Assembly (NCBI GenBank): GCA_021845645.1
Contig: JAJZVM010000021.1
Location: forward strand, 1 to 64,000
Direction: 5' to 3'
Source of the DNA: Bacillota bacterium
GTDB lineage: Bacteria; Bacillota_E; JAJZYS01; JAJYTV01
Length of the DNA stretch: 64,000 nucleotides
Shown here: positions 8,260 through 16,285 of the stretch, one piece after another
Numbering within the stretch: position 1 is the stretch's first letter
Layout: the number at the start of each line of letters is the position of its first letter
The notes under the pieces: model-generated
What the model saw: only the letters and a program-made list of their open reading frames with translations
Database searches by the model: none
What the model was told of the DNA's origin: nothing
Position numbers and translations under genes: made by a program

Positions 8260-9222
8260 TCAGGAGATCGCAATGGCGAGCGCTGCCAGGGCGGCGACCG
8301 CCACGGAGACAGTGAGGTACTCGGCAATGCGAAGCAGGCGGAGCTTCGCGAACGAAAGCTCCACGAGCACCACGAGGAGCCCGAGAAGCGTCAGCTTCGC
8401 AGCCGTGGCGAGAATCGCCGCGCCGATCGCGGCAGGTGCGAGCGAACCCGCGAGTCCAAAGGGCGTTGCGAGGACGTTCACGAGGATGATCCCGAGCACC
8501 GTGAACTTCATCCAGCCGCCCCATTCGGCGAGGGCAAGATCCGTGCCGCTGACCTCGAACGTGCGGTTGGGATCGATCAGGGAGAGTTCTTGGCTCGAAT
8601 CCGGGTTGTCCACCGGCAGGCGCCCGGCTTCGGCAAGGATCAACAGCACCCAGGCTGCGACGAGCAGGGCGTGGCTGGGCGTGAGAAGCGCCGGCCCACC
8701 GAGCGCCTGGTTCACGGCGTACGGAATCGTCGCATGGCCTACGGCCGCGGCGGTGAAGAGCGCCGTCAGCGTCAGGGGCTCCGCAAGCGTGCCGATGAAG
8801 CGCACTCGGCTGACTGCGATGCCGGCGAAGGGACTGCCCGTGTCTGCCGCCGCCAGCAGCAGCATCAGCCCGCCTGCGCCAAGGATCATCCCGCCTCCGA
8901 GCATGTCGGCCATGAAGGCGAGCGGCAACGGGAATCTGGTGAGCACCGGGATCAGCACCGCCACGATCAGCGGCGCCGAAAAATACAACACGGGCGCAAT
9001 CGAGCGGAAAGCGGTGGTCTCCGCGTTCCAGAGTGGTTCCTTGTGGAACCATTTATAGAGGTTGCGGTAAGGTTGCAATATTGGAGGGCCCACACGGCGC
9101 ATCCCACGTGCCTTGAACCGATCCATGATTCCTTTGAGGAGAGGCGCGAAGAGAAGGACGAACAGGACTTGGAGGCACTGCGCTATAATATCTACAAGAA
9201 TGCCCCCTTTACACAGGGGCAC
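8260..9222 (-). CDS. hyfC: HyfC/NuoH-like membrane anchor subunit
   Basis: The product has about 320 residues with eight helices, of the NuoH/HycD/HyfC type that links the soluble arm to the antiporters. The conserved parts are APLLKGIMDRFKARGMRRVGP near the start, the loop AEAGRLPVDNPDSSQEL (the quinone- or ferredoxin-side acidic loop) and EWGGWMKF. GTG 9222 is chosen because AGGGGTG lies 5 bases upstream and the length then matches the family. ATG 9255 has no ribosome binding site. It is the first gene of the Ehr operon, 13 bases before hyfE. Confidence 0.85.
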   Translation of the reverse strand: MPLCKGGILVDIIAQCLQVLFVLLFAPLLKGIMDRFKARGMRRVGPPILQPYRNLYKWFHKEPLWNAETTAFRSIAPVLYFSAPLIVAVLIPVLTRFPLPLAFMADMLGGGMILGAGGLMLLLAAADTGSPFAGIAVSRVRFIGTLAEPLTLTALFTAAAVGHATIPYAVNQALGGPALLTPSHALLVAAWVLLILAEAGRLPVDNPDSSQELSLIDPNRTFEVSGTDLALAEWGGWMKFTVLGIILVNVLATPFGLAGSLAPAAIGAAILATAAKLTLLGLLVVLVELSFAKLRLLRIAEYLTVSVAVAALAALAIAIS

Positions 9223-9310
9223 AAAAACACCCCTGTCGATAACGACAGGAGTCATTAGCCGTGGTTGGCGGTTTGGGTATGTCCCAGGCGGATCTCCATC
9301 GCCTACTGGT

Positions 9311-9339
9311 ATCATACGAGACGCCTATGCAGGTGTCAA
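9311..9339 (-). promoter_or_regulatory. sigma-70-type promoter of the Ehr operon
   Basis: On the minus strand TTGACA (9339-9334) is followed, after exactly 17 bases, by TATGAT (9316-9311). Transcription would start near 9304, giving a leader of about 80 bases. A 7-bp hairpin with arms ACAGGGG/CCCCTGT (about 9214-9237) encloses the chosen GTG start, so initiation may be modulated. Confidence 0.65.
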
Positions 9340-9822
9340 CGAGGTTTTACGAGGCTACGCGGAAAGACATGAGCGGCGAGGCTGACCCGTCCCTCGGCCG
9401 AGGGGACGCCACAGGGAACCTTGCCCTGGTCCGCCCGGAACCTGGAGCACTTCGCGCGACCGGCGAAGAAGCTCCACTCAGGAACCGGGCGGCTTCGTGC
9501 ATGCTGACCATCCTCTGCTGCATTGGAGCGAAAAAGGCGCCATTGCCTCATGAGTTGCTCAAGCCTTGCGCTGCGCGGGAATGTCGACGCAGAACCGACC
9601 GAGGTCACGAGGTTCGATGTGGAGTGCTTCATGGATCTGAACGATGCGGACGCTGTGACAGGCGTCGCAACGATCATGGTCACAGGACCTGGAAACCCGA
9701 GGACCTTCACCGGGCGGGCGAGACCTCCTGGTTTTGGGTGTGCACGGCACTCTCGGGTTTATGCATTTCTGGCCTCCTATTAGGAACGGATCGCAGGGAC
9801 GCGTGCCCGAAGTCATAGAAGA
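9340..9822. other. intergenic region, no convincing gene
   Basis: ORFs of 85-124 codons exist on both strands but overlap one another, lack ribosome binding sites and match no family I know. The stretch separates the divergent-looking Ehr promoter from the terminator of the RNA-binding protein gene. I see no repeat or RNA in it. Confidence 0.4.
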
Positions 9823-9856
9823 GAGCCGGGATCAGCGAAATCGCTGAACCCGGCTC
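9823..9856 (-). terminator. intrinsic terminator after the RRM gene
   Basis: GAGCCGGG-a-TCAGCGA and its complement form a near-perfect 16-bp stem with a 2-base loop. On the minus strand it is followed by TCTTCT. It lies 14 bases past the stop of the RNA-binding protein gene. Confidence 0.75.
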
Positions 9857-9869
9857 ATTACTCCTAGCT

Positions 9870-10136
9870 TTAGTACCGGCGCGGGCGCTCTTCGCGCGGC
9901 CGAGCTTCGTTGACGGTCAGCTGGCGGTCTTCCCACGTCGAGCCGTTCAGCGCCTCGATGACGGCTTCGGCCTTGTCGGCCGGAACCTCCACAAACCCGA
10001 AGCCACGTGAACGCCCCGTCTCCCGGTCGGTGGCGATGCGAGCCGTCAGGACTTCAGCGTACTGTGAAACAGCCTTCTGCAAGTCCTCGTTCGTAACCGA
10101 CCACGGAAGGTTACCGACGTAGATGGTTTTCTGCAA
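9870..10136 (-). CDS. single-RRM RNA-binding protein
   Basis: The 88-residue protein is one RNA recognition motif with both signature strands: RNP-2 KTIYVGNLPW at the N-terminus and RNP-1 RSRGFGFVEV in the middle. Small glycine-poor bacterial RRM proteins of this size bind RNA, often in the cold-shock response. The TTG at 10136 starts right at the domain and is preceded by GGGAG at about 9 bases. The longer frame to 10259 adds unrelated residues. It is monocistronic, with a strong terminator. Confidence 0.85.
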   Translation of the reverse strand: MQKTIYVGNLPWSVTNEDLQKAVSQYAEVLTARIATDRETGRSRGFGFVEVPADKAEAVIEALNGSTWEDRQLTVNEARPREERPRRY

Positions 10137-10568
10137 CTCTATGCACTCCCTTCGAAACCACGTTCGCCTGGAAGTGCACGGAGGCATCCGCTTTTCAGCG
10201 CGTGAATCCATCACAATCCCTAGTACGACACTGCTAGGGTACCACATCGTGGAAGCCAATGCAAGTAGGTTCGTTAGGGGTCAGATCCACAGCGTACAAA
10301 CGCGCCCTTGCCTCCAGGCGACCATATTGTTCCCTGACACAAGGTCGACAGCCATCCGATCCGCGGCATCGCCGGTGGAACTTACCGTGCGCCGGTGCAC
10401 GCTGCCGCCAGCAGGAGCCAATCGGCGGCAATCTGCGTGGCCCTCGCAGCTCCCAACGGCCTCCCGCGTTCCAACGTCCCTAAACGCAGGAGCGCGCAGC
10501 TGGCATACCTTCCGCTGGCGAGAGAGACTTGTTCGAAGGCGGCGTTGGCGTACGGATTCGCGTAGACC
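10137..10568. other. intergenic region, nothing recognised
   Basis: This 430-base gap lies upstream of the RRM gene and downstream of the nitronate monooxygenase stop. A small inverted pair CCCTAG/CTAGGG about 100 bases above the RRM start may be an operator. No coding sequence, RNA or repeat is convincing. Confidence 0.35.
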
Positions 10569-12053
10569 TCAGTGGTCGCGCCGCTCGTCCATGAGGTAGT
10601 CGATCACATCCTTCGCCGAGTACGAGGCATGGTCCCCGAGCAACTCACCGATACGCTGGATCTCGTCGCCGCTTGTCACGATCGGTTGCTCCACTGCTTT
10701 GTCCTTCTGACGCTGCGGCACACCCGCCGAGGCCATCAGACCGTTGCACAGACACTTGCGCCCTAGCGTCTGCGCGGCGGTGCCCCCCTTCGCAACGTAG
10801 TCGTCGATCGGCTCCGCTGGGCAGCGGTAGCCTACGCGCCCGCTCTCCTCCCGGTAGGCCTCGCGCAGGTAGCCGAGATCACAGACACGGTGGCGGTCGG
10901 CGTAGACCTCGGCTTGCGAGAGCGTTTGCTCAAGCTCCACAACCTTGAACGGAAATCCGGTAGGGGACGCCAAGGGGTCGGTACGAACAGCCAGATGCCC
11001 CTCTTTGACCGCGGTGATGACTTGCTTGCGGATGCCAGGTGTCAGTCCGGACTCCTCGCAAAAGGCGAAGAGCGTGCCGACCTGGACTCCTGCCGCCCCC
11101 TGCTCCTGCGCCTGCGCAACGCTGCCGCGAAAGCCGAATCCGCCGGCGAGCCAGTACGGATAGCCGAGTTTCGCAACCTCATCGAGATCGACGACGTCGC
11201 GCTCACCGTAGACCGGCTGGCCCGTCTGATCGAGGCGTACCGGACCGCGGGGAGGCGCGTTATGGCCGCCAGCGGTCGGTCCCTCGATCACAAACCCCTG
11301 GATCGAGCCACTTGCCTTCTTGGCCATCATGTTCGCCAAGCTGTGCGCCGCCACGATCGGGAAGAAGGCAGGACGCACCAGAGGATCCGTCACGGTGGAT
11401 TCATAGGCAACCGGCTCAAAGCGCATCCACTGCTCAGGGTCGTCGTCGCGGGCGCCGGCGATATCGATTCTCAGTGCCGCCGTCTCGTGCTGCGCCATGC
11501 GGTCGAGGGCTCCAGGGATATCGCGTGGGATTCCAGCGCCCATCAGCACGACGTCGACACCGGCATGCATCGCACCATACAACACGGCGAGGTTGGGAAA
11601 CGGCACCTTGGTCAGGAGGTTGATGCCGACACGACCCCCGTGACCGTGCTTCGCCAGCCAGACCTCCACGTATCCGGACAACATCGCGACAGCCTTGCGC
11701 CAATGGTTCGACGTGAGCGTCCACATCGGCAGCCGGGCATAGGGTTGGCCAGAAGATCGCCCGTCCGGGCAGAAATAGCGCGCTAGAAACTGTTCAGCGA
11801 GCGCAGACCACGGGCTGGCGGCGAGGGCCCGACGAACGTGCCCGCCGATGTCGCCGTCCTGCATGCGTCGCACCACAACCGTGTCAATGCCGGTTCCGGA
11901 AACCACGCCGAGCTGTCCTGCCATGGAAACCGCACGCGCGAGAGGCCAGTGCGAAACCGCGACGCCCATTCCTCCCTGGATGATGGCTGGCCAGCCAGGT
12001 CCGGCAGGAACGGTGCTGCGCGTGAAATCCTTGCTAAACCGAAGGTACGGCAT
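10569..12053 (-). CDS. nitronate monooxygenase / PfaD-like flavoprotein
   Basis: The 494-residue product is a TIM-barrel FMN enzyme of the 2-nitropropane dioxygenase family. Key parts are IIQGGMGVAVSHWPLARAVS near the start (FMN phosphate side), EGPTAGGHNAPPRG with the family's active-site histidine, and LAGGFGFRGSVAQAQEQGA. The C-terminal third is longer than in simple nitronate monooxygenases and contains cysteines, as in PfaD-type enoyl reductases, so either function is possible. ATG 12053 follows GAAAGAGGACGTGGTCAT; the longer frame to 12170 crosses a hairpin and is rejected. No polyketide genes are nearby, which favours a housekeeping oxidase. Confidence 0.8.
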   Translation of the reverse strand: MPYLRFSKDFTRSTVPAGPGWPAIIQGGMGVAVSHWPLARAVSMAGQLGVVSGTGIDTVVVRRMQDGDIGGHVRRALAASPWSALAEQFLARYFCPDGRSSGQPYARLPMWTLTSNHWRKAVAMLSGYVEVWLAKHGHGGRVGINLLTKVPFPNLAVLYGAMHAGVDVVLMGAGIPRDIPGALDRMAQHETAALRIDIAGARDDDPEQWMRFEPVAYESTVTDPLVRPAFFPIVAAHSLANMMAKKASGSIQGFVIEGPTAGGHNAPPRGPVRLDQTGQPVYGERDVVDLDEVAKLGYPYWLAGGFGFRGSVAQAQEQGAAGVQVGTLFAFCEESGLTPGIRKQVITAVKEGHLAVRTDPLASPTGFPFKVVELEQTLSQAEVYADRHRVCDLGYLREAYREESGRVGYRCPAEPIDDYVAKGGTAAQTLGRKCLCNGLMASAGVPQRQKDKAVEQPIVTSGDEIQRIGELLGDHASYSAKDVIDYLMDERRDH

Positions 12054-12140
12054 ATGACCACGTCCTCTTTCGGGGTGAGTCCGGCATGCCGGCTCAGTCG
12101 GAACACCCGCTGCCGCGACGACAATAGAACCTAGACAGGC

Positions 12141-12168
12141 GGGGCGTGGACGAAATCGTCCACGCCCC
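12141..12168. repeat. perfect 13-bp hairpin upstream of the flavoprotein gene
   Basis: GGGGCGTGGACGA and its exact complement flank a 2-base loop, about 90 bases upstream of the flavoprotein start. Neither side has a T-run. It may end transcription arriving from the right or act in the leader of the flavoprotein gene. Confidence 0.55.
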
Positions 12169-12242
12169 ATGGCTACCGAACGCTTCTTTCAGTTTACCAT
12201 GTCCGCATGCACAAGCAGATCCCCGGAAACTGCCAAAGGGAT

Positions 12243-12290
12243 TGGTGCGCGCGGTAGGGCTCGAACCTACGACCCGCTGATTAGGAGTCA
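12243..12290 (-). repeat. tRNA 3'-half fragment (putative att site)
   Basis: Reading on the minus strand it contains the anticodon loop, variable loop, T arm, acceptor strand and CCA of a tRNA. It differs from tRNA-Lys at 19399-19446 in one base, which changes the anticodon from CTT to CCT. The 5' half is absent: the sequence above the anticodon stem is unrelated. Confidence 0.8.
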
Positions 12291-12329
12291 CGGGCCGACC
12301 AGTGGCTCGCAACCCCCTTTATCACGCGG

Positions 12330-12396
12330 GTTTCCGAGTTTGCTCGATGCGATCTCCAAGGAGAGATCAGCGTCTCTAGCTCATGATTTTCTGGGC
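12330..12396. repeat. left copy of a diverged repeat flanking the IS256 remnant
   Basis: It contains a small palindromic block ATCTCCaaggAGAGAT followed by CAGCGT and later TGATTTT. The related copy at 12993-13077 shares the frame GTTtcc..GTTTGC, GATCTC, AGAGATCAGCGT and CTGATTTT at roughly three quarters identity. Confidence 0.45.
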
Positions 12397-12499
12397 AGAA
12401 ATAAATTCTCCATAATCATTCATTCTATACGTGGAGACCCAGGGTCCTGTCGACGGGTGTCCACGAAAACGAGGCGGGCCCATTCATACGGCCACCAGG

Positions 12500-12950
12500 C
12501 CTGCTCGCTGCGCCGGCGCGGCTCGAGGAAGCTCGGGAAGTACGCTCCCTTACGGAGCTTCGGAATCCGCAGGCGCACCGTCCCGAGGCGCGTGTTCCAG
12601 TCCGTCGGCCGCCTGCCGTTGCGGTACGTAGTGCGCTCGTCCGTCCGCTCGTGGCGCGTCGCACCGATCTGCGCCGCCACCTCCGCCTCGATCAGCTCCT
12701 GCAGGAACGCCTGCAGGCCCACACGCATGAACTCCGGCTGGTCCACCCCAGCGTTGCGCAGCATCTCAAGCAATGCGATCTTAGTCTCAGCCATCGTCGG
12801 GTACCTCCTGTTGTCTTGAGCAACCACAGGAAACCCGATGGTGGCGATCTTTGTCCAGGAAGAACCTGGGGATCGCCAGGGGACTACGTCCCCTGGGCCT
12901 CCGGCCCTCCTCCCGTCAGATCACCTCCCTCGTTTACACCACTCTAGGGG
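12500..12950 (-). mobile_element. IS256-family transposase remnant (5' part only)
   Basis: An ORF from ATG 12794 (AGGAGG 9 bases upstream) encodes the N-terminal 99 residues of a mutator-type transposase: LLEMLRNAG, QAFLQELIEAEVAAQIGA, YRNGRRPTDW and GTVRLRIPKLRKG. At about position 12500 the match stops after RRRSEQA and the frame runs into unrelated sequence to 12420. The catalytic DDE domain is missing. The GTGTAAA-type end near 12940-12950 resembles an IS256 left end. The element is dead. Confidence 0.8.
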
Positions 12951-12992
12951 ACTCAGGCCGACCAAGCAATGGCAAATCCCTTTGCGGTGCGA

Positions 12993-13077
12993 GTTCCCGG
13001 GTTTGCAGCGCGTGATCTCGCTAGAGAGATCAGCGTGTGCTGTTGGGCGGGTTTTGACCTCCTGATTTTGGGGCATG
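12993..13077. repeat. right copy of the diverged repeat; possible HTH gene remnant
   Basis: This copy pairs with 12330-12396. On the minus strand one frame reads KIRRSKPAQQHTLISLARS, which resembles the C-terminal wing of the excisionase-like protein at 18905-19090 (RIRAVKPARRVLISESEI). Both copies may therefore be decayed pieces of an excisionase-type gene. Confidence 0.35.
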
Positions 13078-13175
13078 AGTAGGATGCCCCTAGATATGCA
13101 TCGTCGTACTTCCTCCTTGAGAGGGACGGACCCCCGCCCAGTCCGTGGTGCAAAGCAACGTGGGGTTCATCTAGA

Positions 13176-13592
13176 TCACTCTAGGAAGTCATGAGGCGTC
13201 ACAACCCGCACGCTTCCGCGGAACTCCTCCGGGAAGTGCCGGATGTTGCCTGTAATCACCACTGCTGACGGCTCCAGGGCGGAGGCCACTTCAAGGAACT
13301 TGAGGTTATCAACATCGGGCAGAGAGAGATTCCACCTCAGTGCGGCGACCACAATCCCATCGCGTTCAATGGCTTCCAGCACGAGGTCTACACGAGTCGG
13401 ATCGAACCCGAACTTCTTCCTCAACAAAACGTCGCGATATTCCGTGAGTATGCGCGCATCGAACGCAATCCTCAGATCTCCGCGCAGGACGGCCGCAAGG
13501 AGTCGCGCCGGCGGACTGTCCGCTTTCAGTAACGCTGATACGACGACGTTAGTGTCGAGAACGACGATCGGCATCGCGTTAGCCGACCTCAT
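13176..13592 (-). CDS. PIN-domain ribonuclease toxin
   Basis: The 138-residue product is a PIN-family toxin of the putative toxin-antitoxin component class. It opens with VVLDTNVVVSALL, which holds the first catalytic Asp. It has LTEYRDVL with a conserved Glu, and LPDVDNLKFLEVA with the acidic pair near 115. These residues coordinate the metal that cleaves RNA. ATG 13592 overlaps the stop of the antitoxin gene (ATGA), pointing to coupled translation. A second ATG at 13574 would also give a complete domain. Confidence 0.85.
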   Translation of the reverse strand: MRSANAMPIVVLDTNVVVSALLKADSPPARLLAAVLRGDLRIAFDARILTEYRDVLLRKKFGFDPTRVDLVLEAIERDGIVVAALRWNLSLPDVDNLKFLEVASALEPSAVVITGNIRHFPEEFRGSVRVVTPHDFLE

Positions 13593-13879
13593 TCAGTTCG
13601 CTTCCGATCCCTGCGGGCTGACTCAATTTCGGACTCAATCTCCGCATCGGGTAGCCGGTCCAGCCCGCGTCGCGCTGCTCCGCTCTGCAGTTCAGCTATC
13701 GCGAGCGCAGCCCTAGCTTGGCGCTGGGCCCTCAGTACGATGTCAACGGATTCCGCAGTCACCGGTGTGAGGATGGCAACCGGTGCGCCGTTTGAAGTTA
13801 CAACAACCTCGCTGCGATCGAGTTCTCCCAGAATCCTCGCCGACTGACTACGCAGCTCGCGCACAGACACAAACCGCAT
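13589..13879 (-). CDS. Phd/YefM-type antitoxin
   Basis: The 96-residue product starts RFVSVRELRSQSARILGEL and continues EVVVTSNGAPVAILTPV, the pattern of Phd/YefM antitoxins: an N-terminal DNA-binding and dimer domain followed by an acidic/basic tail that blocks the toxin. ATG 13879 has GGAGG at 8 bases. The longer frame from 14050 is rejected. The gene precedes the PIN toxin in one operon and probably represses the shared promoter. Confidence 0.85.
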   Translation of the reverse strand: MRFVSVRELRSQSARILGELDRSEVVVTSNGAPVAILTPVTAESVDIVLRAQRQARAALAIAELQSGAARRGLDRLPDAEIESEIESARRDRKRTE

Positions 13880-13891
13880 ACGAGACACCTC

Positions 13892-13909
13892 CGTGTACAC
13901 GTATGATAC
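13892..13909. promoter_or_regulatory. tandem palindromes before the toxin-antitoxin operon
   Basis: CGTGTACACG (13892-13901) is a perfect 10-bp palindrome immediately followed by GTATGATAC (13901-13909). They lie 13-30 bases upstream of the antitoxin start, where Phd-type autorepressors bind. Confidence 0.45.
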
Positions 13910-14059
13910 TACATTTTGACCTTGCGTGCTCACCGCCGGAAGGATCCCGCTTACACTCTTGCCGGTGCACTGGTAGACGCCTCGCGAGCGTCGGCGGCAC
14001 CCTCTTGTTTGGGGGTCTCTAAGGGCCGGACCGTCAGCACGGTCTCCCATCGGAGGCGA

Positions 14060-15002
14060 AGCGGCTCGCGGCTCGTGACGAGGATCTGATGGCCGTCGAA
14101 GGCGCCGCGGTGATCCTGCTGCTGCGCCCGCTCTATGCGGAGATCGTGGCCTACAACCGTGCGGAGCATTACGTGCATGCCGACGAGACGGGCTGGCCGG
14201 TCTTCGACGAGTCTGGCCGGCGCTTCTGGCTTTGGGCCTTCGTCGGGAAGAAGACGGCGGTCTTCATGATCACGCCGACGCGCGCTGGCGCCGTGGTGCG
14301 GGGATATCTGGCCCCCGTGGGCGGCGCCAACGAGGGCGAGGGCCACACCCTGATCAGCGACTTCTACGCCGGCTGCAACGGGATGCGTAAGGAGGGGTTC
14401 ACGCTCGCTGGCTGCTGGGTGCACGCCAGGCGACCCATCCTGCGCGTCGCCCAGGCGTTGCCCGCGGCGGCGGAGTGGGGCGCGAGATGGCAGCAGCGCG
14501 TGGCGACGTGTACCGTCTGCACCAGGCCTGGCTCGCGGAGAAGGTGGGCACGCCAGCCTACGAAGCCGCCAGGGTGCAGGTGATCGCGCACATCGAGGAG
14601 ATCCGCCACGTCCTGCTTGCCGAACTGACCGATCCCGAACTCCAAGCGCAGGCGCGCAAGGCGCTCTCTCTCATGGCCAAAGGCTGGCCAAGACTGACCC
14701 GCTTCCTCGCGGATCCCAAGATTCCCCTCGACAACAACACCGCCGAGCGTGCCCTGCGCACGCCCGTCGTCGGGCGCAAGAACTTCTACGGCAGCGGTGC
14801 GGCCTGGTCCGCCGAACTCGCGGCGGTAACCTTCACGATCGCCGAGACGGCCAGGAAGAACGGCGTCGAGCCGCTGCACTTCTTGGAGGACTATCTGCAG
14901 GCCTGCGCCGAACAGGGAGGCAAACCGCCGTGCGGCGAGGCCCTGGCTCCCTTCCGGTTCTGGTTGGGGCCTGCCGTGCAGCAAGGAGAGAACACCTCCT
15001 GA
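14060..15002 (+). pseudogene. IS66-family transposase remnant, frameshifted
   Basis: Two frames carry pieces of the IS66 transposase (TnpC). The first (from about 14089) has VHADETGWPVFDESGRRFW and FYAGCNGMRKEGFTLAGCWVHARR. The second (14475-15002) has the C-terminal hallmark IPLDNNTAERALR, VVGRKNFYGSG and FTIAETARKNGVEPLHFLEDY. One frameshift lies near 14475, and the N-terminal zinc-finger region is missing. IS66 transposases are about 500 residues, so roughly 190 are lost. The accessory genes tnpA and tnpB of the family are absent. Confidence 0.85.
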
Positions 15003-15007
15003 GCACT

Positions 15008-15388
15008 GTGCGCTACTGCGGCCGCCTGTTCACGGACCAAGACCTCGAGCTCCTGCAAGGACTGCTCGCCGACCGAGAATCCTATCCCACCCGCGCGGCG
15101 ATCGCGCGGGCCCTGTGCGAGACCCTCGACTGGCGGCAGGGAAACGGCCGCCTCAAGGACATGTCCGCCCGCCAGGCACTCCTGCACATGCAGAGCGACG
15201 GACTCATCGTGCTACCAGCGGCCGCTCACGCGGGCGGTGGCAGCGCACCCAAGACTCCCGCCTTCACGGCAGCTTCCGAGCCCCAGGACCCGATTACCGG
15301 CTCCCGACGCGATCTCAGAGATCTGCGTCTCGAGCTCGTCGTGCGTCGCAGCGACATGCTGCTCTGGCGCGAGCTGATCGCACGCTAG
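15008..15388 (+). CDS. truncated DruA-like (DUF4338) N-terminal domain
   Basis: The 126-residue ORF reads VRYCGRLFTDQDLELLQ, RAAIARALCETLDWRQ, GNGRLKDMSARQALLHM and DGLIVLP. This is the N-terminal part of DUF4338 proteins, which are IS-associated and include DruA of the Druantia defence system. The family continues with a YHYLG-containing acetyltransferase-like half. Here a TAG stops the frame right after WRELIAR, where that half would begin. Start GTG 15008 follows the IS66 stop by 5 bases without its own ribosome binding site. No other Druantia gene is present, so this is a transposon passenger relic. Confidence 0.6.
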   Translation: MRYCGRLFTDQDLELLQGLLADRESYPTRAAIARALCETLDWRQGNGRLKDMSARQALLHMQSDGLIVLPAAAHAGGGSAPKTPAFTAASEPQDPITGSRRDLRDLRLELVVRRSDMLLWRELIAR

Positions 15389-15950
15389 GTAGGGTCATAA
15401 AGAAATCCTTTAGGCGCACGCAAAACGCGCGAGTAGGGTAGCCTCGCGAGCGAGTTCGTGGCTATGCGGAGGCGACCCCCATTCTGGCGCACTCAGGTGA
15501 CACTCCACTCGCAGCAGAAGTTCCCGAGAATCCGGCACGGATCTCCTCGGATCGGCACAACAAACGCGTCTTCCCGTAACTGGTTTGTGGGTACGAGATA
15601 GATCCTATGGCACGGACGCCACGTCGCAGATTATCGATCCCTAACGGCCCTTCCCTATGTCGACAATACCATGCTCGCCAAAGTCGGACTCAACGCTTCA
15701 CGGACACCATCCTGGCGTAGAAAGCTGCTATGACGCGCCATCACGGAGATTTTCGCTAATGCAAGTGCAGACTTTCGCCTACGGAAGTTTGTACGCAATG
15801 CATACGTTTGACGTCGCCAGCGATGGGAATTCCGAGCCCGGAGGTATGTAACTATCCTGTGGGTAGACGCAGTACACTCACGGCAACGAATGCATTATCA
15901 TGACTAGCACCCTGGGAGAATCACGACGTTGAGGAAAGGAGGTGTGTTGG
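15389..15950. other. intergenic region before the bacteriocin gene
   Basis: Base composition drops in this 560-base stretch. No ORF longer than 70 codons is plausible. It probably holds the promoter of the bacteriocin cluster; TATCAT near 15895 is a possible -10 box without a good -35 partner. Confidence 0.4.
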
Positions 15951-16151
15951 ATGCAGACCCTTACAGCTACGGAACTCCGGTTCGTAGGAGGAGACGGGCA
16001 GTCAGCGCTCGGTACCGCCACTGAAGTGGCGACTGGCGCCATGATCGGCGCGCTAGCAATCCCCGGCTTGGACGTGGTGGCAGCAATCACCCTCGTTAGC
16101 CTGGCATTCTGGGGCGGATATGCCTCGGCAGATGGCTTCTCATCCTGGTAA
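15951..16151 (+). CDS. double-glycine-leader bacteriocin-like peptide
   Basis: The 66-residue peptide begins MQTLTATELRFVGG, a classic leader with EL and V at the expected positions before GG. Cleavage after Gly14 would release a 52-residue mature peptide. The mature part is small-residue-rich and hydrophobic (LGTATEVATGAMIGALAIPG, then AITLVSLAFWGGYAS) and ends DGFSSW. It has no cysteine, so it is an unmodified class II type. ATG 15951 has AAAGGAGG at 8 bases. The C39 peptidase encoded at 16603-17940 is the obvious processing enzyme. Quorum-type signalling peptides use the same leader and cannot be excluded. Confidence 0.75.
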   Translation: MQTLTATELRFVGGDGQSALGTATEVATGAMIGALAIPGLDVVAAITLVSLAFWGGYASADGFSSW

Positions 16152-16160
16152 TACCCTAGA

Positions 16161-16186
16161 GGGGAAGGGGCAGCCGCTCCTTCCCC
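16161..16186 (+). terminator. hairpin after the bacteriocin gene
   Basis: GGGGAAGG and CCTTCCCC flank a 10-base loop 9 bases past the bacteriocin stop. There is no T-run. A leaky hairpin here would keep the peptide mRNA abundant relative to the export genes. Confidence 0.5.
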
Positions 16187-16285
16187 CGCAATTCTCCCTC
16201 ATCCTTCACCGAACCAGCATCCTCATTCCTATGCTAATCAATCCGATACTCAGTTGGACCAAGTACAAGTCCAGAGGTGACAGCC

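Noticed and set aside
2441..9222. Functional NiFe hydrogenase or full respiratory complex I
   Set aside because: The large subunit lacks every NiFe cysteine, and the NADH-dehydrogenase module (NuoEFG) and NuoAJKI-type genes are absent.
9336..9816. Protein genes in the gap after the Ehr promoter
   Set aside because: Overlapping frames on both strands have no start signals and no recognisable motifs.
15008..15388. Complete Druantia defence system
   Set aside because: Only half of a DUF4338 domain is present and none of the other Druantia genes.
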